NCBI RefSeq assembly: GCF_937920395.1 | Contig: NZ_CALEVF010000064.1 | Coordinates: forward strand, 1 to 55,390 | Length of the DNA stretch: 55,390 nt | Source: an uncultured Clostridium sp. | GTDB taxonomy: Bacteria; Bacillota; Clostridia; Clostridiales; Clostridiaceae | Reading direction: 5' to 3' | In this document: piece after piece, positions 8,382-15,525 of the stretch | Position numbering within the stretch: the first letter of the stretch is position 1 | How the letters are laid out: the number at the start of each line of letters is the position of its first letter | The notes under the pieces: model-generated | Told to the model about the DNA's origin: nothing | Database searches by the model: none | What the model saw: the letters and a program-made list of their open reading frames with translations, nothing else | Made by a program: the position numbers and the translations under genes

Positions 8382-8981
8382 GTGAAAAAACTGATTTTAG
8401 TAACATCACCACCAGCAAGTGGAAAAACTTATATAGCAAAAAAACTTGCAGAGGCATTACAACATGTTGTCTATCTTGATAAAGATACACTCATAAAATT
8501 GTCAAAACAGATTTTTGTTGTAGCAGGTGAAGAATATAATAGAAGCTCAGATTTTTTTAATGAAAACATACGCGATTATGAATACGAAACAATAGTAGAA
8601 CTCGCAATGGAAGCTCTGAATTATGATGATATTGTGCTAATTAATGCACCATTTACAAAAGAAATACGAGATTTAAATTATGTCAAAAAGTTAAAAGAGG
8701 CATTAAAACAAAAGAATGCGTCATTAGTCGTTATTTGGGTAAAAACTTCAATCGAAGTAACGAAGCAAAGAATGATTGAGAGAAATTCTGATAGGGATAC
8801 ATGGAAACTTGCGAATTGGAATGAATATATTTCAGGAATTAATTTTGATATTCCTATTGCTTTGGATGATCCATGTGTAAAAGATGATTTGCTTATCTTC
8901 GAAAACTCTTCTGATAAAGAATTCGAAGGTTCCTTAACAAAAACAATAGATATACTGGAAGAATCATCGGGTAGAAAATAA
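8382..8981 (+). CDS. P-loop ATPase / small-molecule kinase-like (AAA_33 type)
   Basis: 199 residues beginning with the Walker A motif SPPASGKT (residues 9-16), then a Lid-type C-terminal half with WVKTSIEVTKQRMIERNSDRD, the arginine-rich segment of nucleoside or sugar kinases. Start is GTG at 8382 behind AGGAGAGGA. Family members include zeta-toxin-like and gluconate-kinase-like enzymes; substrate not deducible. It is followed 37 bases later by the DJ-1 gene on the same strand. Confidence 0.75.
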   Translation: MKKLILVTSPPASGKTYIAKKLAEALQHVVYLDKDTLIKLSKQIFVVAGEEYNRSSDFFNENIRDYEYETIVELAMEALNYDDIVLINAPFTKEIRDLNYVKKLKEALKQKNASLVVIWVKTSIEVTKQRMIERNSDRDTWKLANWNEYISGINFDIPIALDDPCVKDDLLIFENSSDKEFEGSLTKTIDILEESSGRK

Positions 8982-9018
8982 ATCAATGCTATATTGGTAA
9001 AAGAAGGGAAGGGTTAAA

Positions 9019-9588
9019 TTGAAAAAAATTGCAGTTCTTTTAGCAGAAGGATTTGAAGAGGGCGAGGCATTATTTGTAGTTGATGTTTTAAGAAGAGCAG
9101 GCTTTCAATGTAATTTGGTAAGTATCAATGAAGAAATGGTAAAAGGTTCTCATGGTATTAGGGTACTAGTGGATAAAATTATAAGTGATGAAATAAAAGA
9201 ATATGATATGATTGTTTTACCGGGTGGATTACCGGGCGCAACAAATTTAAGAGATGATGAAAGGGTCATTGAATTAGTAAAATATTTTGATAAAGCACCG
9301 GAAAAATTTGTTGCTGCTATTTGTGCTGCACCAATGGTTTTAGAAAAAGCAGGAATTATTAAGGGGCGCAAAATAACATCATATCCTGGAGATGAAAATA
9401 CTACATTATTTAAAGAGGCAAATTATGTAGAAGATATTGTTGCGGTAGATGATCACTTGATCACTAGCAGAGGACCAGCTTCAGTCCTACCATTTGCTTA
9501 TACATTAGTAGATGTATTAGGTGGCAATAGTAGTGTGTTAAAGCAAGGAATGCTTTATGATATGGTAAGACAAAGTAAATTCAAGTAG
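9019..9588 (+). CDS. DJ-1/PfpI family protein
   Basis: 189 residues of the DJ-1 fold: VLLAEGFEEGEAL with the conserved Glu, IVLPGGLPGATNLRDD, then the nucleophile-elbow cysteine in AAICAAPMVL, and LITSRGPAS, all standard for DJ-1 proteins (protein or metabolite deglycase/glyoxalase and redox sensing have been proposed for the family). Start is TTG at 9019 behind GGGAAGGG. Full length. Confidence 0.92.
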   Translation: MKKIAVLLAEGFEEGEALFVVDVLRRAGFQCNLVSINEEMVKGSHGIRVLVDKIISDEIKEYDMIVLPGGLPGATNLRDDERVIELVKYFDKAPEKFVAAICAAPMVLEKAGIIKGRKITSYPGDENTTLFKEANYVEDIVAVDDHLITSRGPASVLPFAYTLVDVLGGNSSVLKQGMLYDMVRQSKFK

Positions 9589-9673
9589 ATAATATGAAAG
9601 AAAATATAATCAGTTTATATTGAATTTATATTGAGATAATAACTAAGCTTTATTAAATTAATAATGTTCGAAA

Positions 9674-9720
9674 AATGTGAATTAAGGGGAGCCAATTTTT
9701 GGCTCCCCTTAATTCACATT
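9674..9720. repeat. Perfect 21-bp inverted repeat
   Basis: AATGTGAATTAAGGGGAGCC(A) at 9674-9694 and its exact complement at 9700-9720 with a 5-base loop (ATTTT). There is no T-run after it, so it is not a classical terminator, although it lies about 85 bases past the DJ-1 stop. Confidence 0.9.
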
Positions 9721-9793
9721 ATATTTGTAATAAATAAACTCACCATATTTATTGCACATCCATATATATACAATATGCTTGTTTTAACTTTAA

Positions 9794-10330
9794 CATATAC
9801 AACAAAAAACTGTTTTACTGTCTTCTCAGCAAATTATACATACACAACTCATAAATGGGGGAGGAAGAGGAGGAGAAACAGTAGTAAGTTCTGCTACAGT
9901 GCGAACTATTTCTGACGGTGCAAGAAATGGTAGTCATATTTTCAAAACTTTTGGTTTCATAAGTATGTATCTATTTATAGCTTTAGTTATAATTGCATTG
10001 ATAGCGAAAAAATTAAATTATAAAAGATGGAAACTAATTCATAAGATTATGGTTATAGCTTATATTATTGGTATTACCCATTACTATGGAAGTTCAAATT
10101 ATGCTGTTTTGGGATTAGACCCATTTAGAAGTTTTTATCAATCAGATATATCACAGGATTACTCTATTGATTTCTTTTATGCTTTCAATAATTAAGAGGA
10201 AGGTGCATATGTTGAGGAGATAATGGGAATGCCTAATAGAAACAACTTAAGAGTGCATTTATTGAATTCACAAGAAGAAGGATTTTTGTCTGGTGAAAAG
10301 ATAATTAAATATTATAGGCTTTCATTATGA
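9794..10330 (+). pseudogene. Remnant of a ferric-reductase-like transmembrane / flavin reductase gene
   Basis: One frame reads through the whole region except for an in-frame TAA at 10193-10195. The part from about 9930 carries two membrane helices of a ferric-reductase-like domain (FISMYLFIALVIIALIAKKL, WKLIHKIMVIAYIIG with the haem-type His, THYYGSS). Directly after it comes the C-terminus of the NAD-binding domain (SIDFFYAFNN, stop, EEGAYVEEI, NNLRVHLLNSQEEGF). The N-terminus and the FAD-binding domain are missing. No start or ribosome binding site is evident. Confidence 0.7.
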
Positions 10331-10413
10331 TAATTTTCAATTTAAATAAATAAACATAAGTAATTATTTTTTAGAATTAACGGATATCACGAGAAGCTTT
10401 AATTATAAAATGA

Positions 10414-10442
10414 TTGAACTTAATCGTAAAAAGTGTTATGCT
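10414..10442 (+). promoter_or_regulatory. Probable promoter of the ABC-F gene
   Basis: TTGAAC (10414-10419), 17 bases, TATGCT (10437-10442). It would give a leader of about 120 bases. Confidence 0.45.
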
Positions 10443-10521
10443 ATCAATGGTAAACTGAGTAGAATGTGTTTGCTACATTAAAATTAAGTATAAAATTGTA
10501 ATTAATAACACAATATATTGA

Positions 10522-10548
10522 AGAGCTTATTTTTATAGGCTCTTTTTT
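10522..10548 (+). promoter_or_regulatory. Terminator-type attenuator in the ABC-F leader
   Basis: Stem AGAGCTTAT / ATAGGCTCT with a TTTT loop and a T-run lies only about 25 bases before the start codon, within the expected transcript. A five-codon frame (MCLLH, 10464-10481) lies upstream. I could not find a clear anti-terminator sequence by eye. Attenuation of ABC-F resistance genes by stalled ribosomes is an established mode; here it is inferred. Confidence 0.65.
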
Positions 10549-10572
10549 AGTGATAAAAAGAGAGGTAATAAT

Positions 10573-12312
10573 ATGATTAAAGTTGATAACTTGTCCTACT
10601 CATTTCCGCAAAAGGACTTGTATAATAACATCTCATTTACATTAGAAGATGGTCAGCATTGTGCTTTTATAGGAACAAATGGCAGCGGAAAAAGCACACT
10701 GATAGATATAATTATGGATCCAGAAAAATATATGTTCGATGGAAAGCTCGAGATGGACCCCAATTCTAGAATTGGGTATGTAAGTCAATTCTCACAACTG
10801 GATAAAATGAAAGAAATTACAGTCTTCGAATATATTGGGGAAAAATTTATAAAACTACAAAATGAAATAACATCTATTTGCAGCAAAATGGAAACATCTT
10901 CAGATATTGAATCTTTACTAGAAAAGTATCAACAAGCTTTAGATGCATTCGATGCAATTAATGGGGATGATTTCGAAAACAACATTAATAAAAATCTAAG
11001 TCTTGCAAACTTAATCAAGTTTAAAGATTTAATGATATCTGAACTTAGTGGTGGGGAATTCAAGCTTATTCAAGTAATTAGGGAAATGTTAAATAGTCCA
11101 GAATTAATGATTATGGATGAACCTGATGTGTTTTTAGATTTTGGGAACCTTAATTCTCTTAAAGATCTAATAATTTCACACAAAGGAACAATGTTAATTG
11201 TTACGCACAATAGATATTTATTGAATCATTGTTTCAACAAAATTTTGCATCTTGAAAATAAGGAGCTCCAAGAGTTTGATGGAAGCTATATTGATTATAA
11301 CTTCTCATTACTCCAAACTAAAATTGAAATGCAAGAACTAGCTATTGCTGATGATGAAGAATTTTGGAGAAATGAGATGTTAATAAAAAAACTAAGATAT
11401 CTCGCAACTGAGCATACTGAAGCTGCTAAAGGAAAATCTCTAAATGCTAGAGTTAAAATTCAAGAAAGATTAGAAAAACGTAGAATTAAAGCGCCATTTG
11501 TAGATATTAAAGAACCGAATATTACTTTAGTTACAAATAATGAAATAGCAGAAACCATTGCTTTAAAAGTTAATGATTACAGTGTTAGCTTTGATGATAT
11601 GCTTCTAGAAAATGTTAATTTTGAGATTAAATCTACTGATAAAGTAGCTATTGTCGGATTAAATGGTACCGGTAAAACAACTTTATTCACAGAAATCTAT
11701 AAAAATAATAATGATTCTATTGAGATAAATGAGGAAGTTGAAGTGGCTTATTTATCTCAACTTCAAGGTAAAACACTAAATGAGTCTAATACTATACTTG
11801 AAGAGTTCATAGATGCTGGGTTTAAAACTTATGAAGAAATTAAATTATATGTTGCTGGCTATGGGTTTGAAGAAGAAATCGTTAATCAAAAGATAGGGTC
11901 TTTATCTGGCGGAGAAAAAAATATGCTTCAACTGGCTAAAATTTCTGCTAGTAACGCAAACATGTTGCTTCTTGATGAACCTACAAGTCATTTAGATACC
12001 TATTCACAAATAGCACTGGAAAAAGCTATAAAAAACTATAAAGGTGCGATTCTCATGATTTCTCATGATTTCTACTCTATAGTAAACTGTATGGATTTTG
12101 TTTTAATTATTGAAGATAAGACAATTAGAAAAATGAGTATGCGAAAATTTAGAAAGGTGATTTATGCTAGTTATTTTGACAAAGATTATTTAGCGATTGA
12201 ACAAAAGAAAAAATTAGTTGAAACAAAAATAGCAATGGCTTTAAAAGCAACTGATATTGAGCTTGCAAAAGTTTTGTCAGAGGAGTTAGAAGGGCTGATT
12301 AAGTTACTCTAA
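10573..12312 (+). CDS. ABC-F family ATP-binding protein (ribosome protection/translation factor type)
   Basis: 579 residues with two ABC domains and no membrane part. First: Walker A GTNGSGKST (34-42), LSGGEFKLI, Walker B LMIMDEPDVFLDF. Second: GLNGTGKTT, LSGGEKNMLQLA, LLLDEPTSHLD. The interdomain linker (about 240-300, charged, helical) matches the ribosome-probing region of ABC-F proteins, and there is a helical C-terminal extension. Length and divergent first domain resemble antibiotic-resistance ABC-F proteins (Vga/Lsa/Msr group) more than housekeeping EttA/Uup types, and the attenuator leader points the same way; drug specificity cannot be assigned. Confidence 0.88.
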   Translation: MIKVDNLSYSFPQKDLYNNISFTLEDGQHCAFIGTNGSGKSTLIDIIMDPEKYMFDGKLEMDPNSRIGYVSQFSQLDKMKEITVFEYIGEKFIKLQNEITSICSKMETSSDIESLLEKYQQALDAFDAINGDDFENNINKNLSLANLIKFKDLMISELSGGEFKLIQVIREMLNSPELMIMDEPDVFLDFGNLNSLKDLIISHKGTMLIVTHNRYLLNHCFNKILHLENKELQEFDGSYIDYNFSLLQTKIEMQELAIADDEEFWRNEMLIKKLRYLATEHTEAAKGKSLNARVKIQERLEKRRIKAPFVDIKEPNITLVTNNEIAETIALKVNDYSVSFDDMLLENVNFEIKSTDKVAIVGLNGTGKTTLFTEIYKNNNDSIEINEEVEVAYLSQLQGKTLNESNTILEEFIDAGFKTYEEIKLYVAGYGFEEEIVNQKIGSLSGGEKNMLQLAKISASNANMLLLDEPTSHLDTYSQIALEKAIKNYKGAILMISHDFYSIVNCMDFVLIIEDKTIRKMSMRKFRKVIYASYFDKDYLAIEQKKKLVETKIAMALKATDIELAKVLSEELEGLIKLL

Positions 12313-12607
12313 ATTTAGTGAGTAGTTATAAACACTCCATTTAAGACTGCTTTATGTCGCTAATGATTATATTGAAAAATCAAATAAATACAACAGTAAA
12401 AGTTTATTTCATAGAGAAATCTATGGGGTAGGCTTTTTCTAGTTATTTAGATTATAAATCTGTAATTATTTACAAAAATGTTACTTTATATAAAGGTGTT
12501 TGGGATTTAATATAGAATTATAATTAGTAAAAGAACTAACTTGTTTGGAGTAGGTTCTTTGAAAAATAAATCTTATGTTAAGGATAAATTTGATTAAGGA
12601 AATCTTA

Positions 12608-12700
12608 TTGGAAAAGAAAATTATTCTACGTATATCTCGAATTGCAGCAGGATTTATGTTAGTAGGAAGTTTTATACTATTGCAAATTATTCCAAAATAA
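12608..12700 (+). CDS. Possible 30-residue single-pass membrane peptide
   Basis: TTG at 12608 with AAGGAAA upstream encodes a basic N-terminus (EKKIILRISR) and one hydrophobic segment (IAAGFMLVGSFILLQII). A terminator follows 43 bases after the stop. No family recognised; could be a fragment. The preceding 12313-12607 shows no other gene. Confidence 0.4.
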   Translation: MEKKIILRISRIAAGFMLVGSFILLQIIPK

Positions 12701-12742
12701 AAGCAATCAATTTAAGTAACACATATATCAGTTAGTAAAAAG

Positions 12743-12779
12743 AAAAGGATTAAGGCACAAAATGCCTTAATCTTTTTTA
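12743..12779 (+). terminator. Rho-independent terminator
   Basis: Stem AAGGATTAAGGCA / TGCCTTAATCTTTT around loop CAAAA, followed by T-run. Confidence 0.85.
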
Positions 12780-12815
12780 TGGTATAATTTCTCAAGAGAA
12801 CTAGGGGGCGGTGTT

Positions 12816-13073
12816 ATGGAAGATTATCATAAAATTAATTTTGTCATCACCATATTAATAGCGTTGCTACTTGTAGGAACATTTGGATATAAACTTTTAT
12901 TAGGTGTTAGCATTGTAGATGCATTATATATGACTGTTATAACAATATCAACAGTAGGATATACTGAAGTGGCTATTATGGATGCAAAAGCTAAGATTTT
13001 TACTATAGTTCTTATTTTTTTAAGTTTAGGTACTGTGGGGTATATATTTAGTAGCATTGTAGCTTATTTTTAG
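12816..13073 (+). CDS. Potassium channel pore region (frame-separated from its RCK domain)
   Basis: 85 residues: helix (8-28), pore helix and selectivity filter TISTVGYTEV (about 46-55), second helix (63-83). This is a two-helix K+ channel (Ion_trans_2); the filter has TVGYTE rather than TVGYGD. The frame ends at TAG 13071-13073 within the run TTTTT. In the -1 frame the sequence continues as LDGDLKDAWRRRRM straight into the RCK gene, exactly as in single-chain homologues. Either one T is missing (mutation or base-calling) or the chain is joined by slippage. Start ATG follows AGGGGGCGG. Confidence 0.8.
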   Translation: MEDYHKINFVITILIALLLVGTFGYKLLLGVSIVDALYMTVITISTVGYTEVAIMDAKAKIFTIVLIFLSLGTVGYIFSSIVAYF

Positions 13074-13108
13074 ATGGAGATTTAAAAGATGCATGGAGGA
13101 GGAGACGT

Positions 13109-13837
13109 ATGGAAGTTGGGATATCTAATTTAAAAGACCACTATATAATATGTGGAGGGGGTGAAACAAGTGGGAATGCTATAAAGCAATTTAAAAAAAG
13201 TAATGTCCCATTTGTTGTAATAGATAAAGATGAAGAAATAATAAAGGGACTAATAGAAAATAAAATATATGCTATTCAAGGAGATGCTACGGAGGAAGAG
13301 GTATTAGATAAGGTACAGATAAAATTTGCTAAGGGCCTTATTTCTTCATTGTCTACAGATGCGGATAATGTTTATACAGTCTTAACTGCAAGAGAAATGA
13401 ACAGTAAATTATATATTGTATCTAGAGCTATAAATAAAAATGCAAATGAAAAACTAATAAAAGCAGGTGCAAACAATACAATCTCTCCAAATGAAATAGG
13501 CGGAAGTAGAATGGCAGCTCTAATGCTTAGACCTACCGTTATTGCTTTTTTAGATATAGTAACCCATGATGGAGATCTGATTTTGGACTTAGAGGATGTT
13601 ACTATTTGTGAAGATTCCATTATAATAAATAGGAGTCTCATGGAAGCTAAAATTCCTGAAAAAACAGGACTAATAGTTTTAGCCATTAAGATGAGTAGTA
13701 ATGAAAAATTAGTTTTTAATCCAAGTTCTAACCAGATACTAAAAATGGGTGATACCATGGTAGTTCTAGGGACAGAAGAACAGGTTGTTAAACTTAAAGA
13801 AATCGCTAAAGACATAGGACAAAGAAAGTTAAGTTAG
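13109..13837 (+). CDS. RCK (TrkA-N/TrkA-C) regulatory domain of a potassium channel
   Basis: 242 residues: Rossmann-type TrkA-N domain (HYIICGGGETSGNAI, then the acidic end of strand 2 in VVIDKDEE, GDATEEEVL) and a TrkA-C domain (about 160-240; MGDTMVVLGTEEQ). It can start on its own: GGAGGAGGAG lies 5 bases before the ATG at 13109. In the archaeal channel MthK a separate RCK polypeptide also arises from an internal Met at the pore-RCK junction, and here the Met sits in the same place. So two polypeptides could still assemble into a channel even with the frame break. Confidence 0.85.
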   Translation: MEVGISNLKDHYIICGGGETSGNAIKQFKKSNVPFVVIDKDEEIIKGLIENKIYAIQGDATEEEVLDKVQIKFAKGLISSLSTDADNVYTVLTAREMNSKLYIVSRAINKNANEKLIKAGANNTISPNEIGGSRMAALMLRPTVIAFLDIVTHDGDLILDLEDVTICEDSIIINRSLMEAKIPEKTGLIVLAIKMSSNEKLVFNPSSNQILKMGDTMVVLGTEEQVVKLKEIAKDIGQRKLS

Positions 13838-13877
13838 TTGCCTGAGAAGGTAAGAATGTAGGATTAGGAGGTCAGAT

Positions 13878-14294
13878 ATGATTAAAATGATAAAAATAAT
13901 TATTGAAATAATTAATGAATTGCATGATATGCTTACAAATTTATTTGATAGCTTTGGTATGCAGTTTTCAGATAAGCAACTTCATTTTATTATTATAGGA
14001 ATAGTTGGGATGTTTATTTATTTAGTAGTGAATTATCTCTTTAAAGCTATTTCTAAATATAGTATTTCTGCATTATCATTTATATATACAGTAACTGTAC
14101 TTGTGGTTATTGTGTTTGGTATCGAAATTGAGCAAAAAATTACGAATAGAGGTCATATGGAATTTTCAGATATAGTAGCAGGACTATGGGGATTTACTGC
14201 ATTTTTTGTTGCTTATCTTATAATTTATGGTTGTATTTTACTAATTAAAAAGTTCATAAAAAAATATGGACAGAAAAGATCGCTTAACCACTAA
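13878..14294 (+). CDS. VanZ-like small membrane protein
   Basis: 138 residues, about four helices. The pattern DKQLHFIIIGIVG ... GIEIEQKITNRGHMEFSDIVAGLWGF matches the VanZ-like layout (Asp-Lys-x-x-His in the first helix, Glu-x-x-Gln, Asp before the last helix). Function of the family is unclear; VanZ gives low-level teicoplanin resistance. TAGGAGGTCAG precedes the ATG. Its stop overlaps the stop of the convergent AraC gene by 4 bases. Confidence 0.72.
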   Translation: MIKMIKIIIEIINELHDMLTNLFDSFGMQFSDKQLHFIIIGIVGMFIYLVVNYLFKAISKYSISALSFIYTVTVLVVIVFGIEIEQKITNRGHMEFSDIVAGLWGFTAFFVAYLIIYGCILLIKKFIKKYGQKRSLNH

Positions 14295-15193
14295 CTATCT
14301 CTGTTTAGAACACTTTTATATCTTGTGCCATTCCATCTTTTCCTAAAAGCTAAGGGCGTTATTCCCTCACGTTCTTTGAAAAGGTTAATTAAATGGCTTG
14401 TATTATGAATTCCTAGTTTAGAGGCAATTTCTGAAACGGGGATTTCAGAATATTTCAATAATTCTTTAGCTAAAGAAATGCGATTTAAGATTAAGTATTC
14501 ATTTGGTGTAACACCAATATATTTTTTAAACTCTTTTTCTAGATAGTATTTACTAATTGAACATTCTTTAGCTAACATATCTAGAGTAGTTTTATCTGTT
14601 AAATTTTTATCTAAATAATTCATTATATCTTTTATAAATTTGGGAAGGAAGGGTTTGGGAGAATTAGGAGCAGAAATATTAAATAGAAACTCTGTTAAAA
14701 GGTCTACTAATAGCTTAGAAGTTAATGGTTCAGTTTTTATATTTTTTTCTTGGTGAGTTAATATTAATTGCCGGATAATTGAAGGTACTATACAATCTTT
14801 TTCAAAGTTACATATTGGAGAATTACTTTGAGCGAATTGTTGATAATAACCACAGCTTGTCCCACCATTAAAATGAACCCAAAGAATCTCCCAAGGGTCA
14901 CTAGTATCAGCTTTATAGTACTGATATTTCATGCAATCAATAAAAAAACTTTGGCCTTCACACATAGTATATGATTCATCATCATATTTTAAATATCCTT
15001 TTCCGGATAAAACGTAAACAATTAAATAAGAATTTAAATTTTCTCTCTCAGTATAATAATTAGACCTAGTTTTAAAATATCCCACTTCTTCTATATAAAA
15101 ATAAACTGATTTAGCGACCAAGCTAGGAGTAGTTATAATACGAACTGAATCATCAGACCAGTCATAAGATACATTTTCTTTAAAGTTTTTAAT
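14291..15193 (-). CDS. AraC family transcriptional regulator with apparent ATT start
   Basis: About 300 residues: N-terminal cupin sensor (YLIVYVLSGKGYLKYDDESYTM) and C-terminal double helix-turn-helix (about 200-295; ISKYYLEKEFKKYIGVTPNEYL, then IASKLGIHNTSHLINLFKEREGITP). A TTG at 15121 has no ribosome binding site, while the frame stays open upstream with family-like sequence (KENVSYDWSDDSVRI). GGAGG at 15202-15206 sits 8 bases before an ATT (15191-15193), directly preceded by an in-frame stop, so ATT is the only codon at the right distance. It is divergent from the isomerase-transporter operon it probably controls. Confidence 0.82.
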   Translation of the reverse strand: MKNFKENVSYDWSDDSVRIITTPSLVAKSVYFYIEEVGYFKTRSNYYTERENLNSYLIVYVLSGKGYLKYDDESYTMCEGQSFFIDCMKYQYYKADTSDPWEILWVHFNGGTSCGYYQQFAQSNSPICNFEKDCIVPSIIRQLILTHQEKNIKTEPLTSKLLVDLLTEFLFNISAPNSPKPFLPKFIKDIMNYLDKNLTDKTTLDMLAKECSISKYYLEKEFKKYIGVTPNEYLILNRISLAKELLKYSEIPVSEIASKLGIHNTSHLINLFKEREGITPLAFRKRWNGTRYKSVLNRDS

Positions 15194-15231
15194 TTAAAAA
15201 ACCTCCAAACAAGATACTAGTATTTTACAAT

Positions 15232-15271
15232 AACATTCTTTGATATTTTGATTGCTGTAAACTATTACAAT
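15232..15271 (+). promoter_or_regulatory. Operator-like direct repeat, copy 1 (cre-like core)
   Basis: 40 bases matching copy 2 at 15439-15478 in 31 positions. Its core TGTAAACTATTACA (15256-15269) differs from the CcpA cre consensus TGWAANCGNTNWCA at one position. It may bind the AraC regulator, CcpA or both. It lies next to the AraC start. Confidence 0.6.
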
Positions 15272-15319
15272 CAATTTTAAAGAATTATATTTATTATAAG
15301 TAATAAAACATATAAAATC

Positions 15320-15368
15320 AATAGCTCTAATAAATATTAATTAATCTTATATATTTATTAGAGCTATT
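15320..15368. repeat. Perfect 18-bp inverted repeat inside the AraC/isomerase divergon
   Basis: AATAGCTCTAATAAATAT and its exact complement with a 13-base loop. It has no adjoining T-run in either direction, so it is not an obvious terminator. Confidence 0.85.
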
Positions 15369-15438
15369 TCAAATTTGGAAATTCGCTTAATAGTATTTAT
15401 TAAAAGCATTTCTAAGCAACATACTATTATTTCCTAGC

Positions 15439-15478
15439 AACATCCTTTGATGTTTTATCTATTGTAAACGATTATAAT
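15439..15478 (+). promoter_or_regulatory. Operator-like direct repeat, copy 2 (cre-like core)
   Basis: Second copy of the 40-base repeat, near the isomerase start. Core TGTAAACGATTATA (15463-15476) also differs from the cre consensus at one position. Confidence 0.6.
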
Positions 15479-15525
15479 AAAATTGTAAAAGAGTAAATTA
15501 TTTTTAATATAAGGAGTGATTGAAT

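Noticed and set aside
13372..13815. 147-residue antisense frame in the RCK gene
   Set aside because: A shadow of a clear coding gene with no family resemblance or start signal.
15194..15525. Riboswitch in the AraC/isomerase interval
   Set aside because: The repeats are DNA-operator-like direct repeats and a simple palindrome; no conserved riboswitch core was seen.
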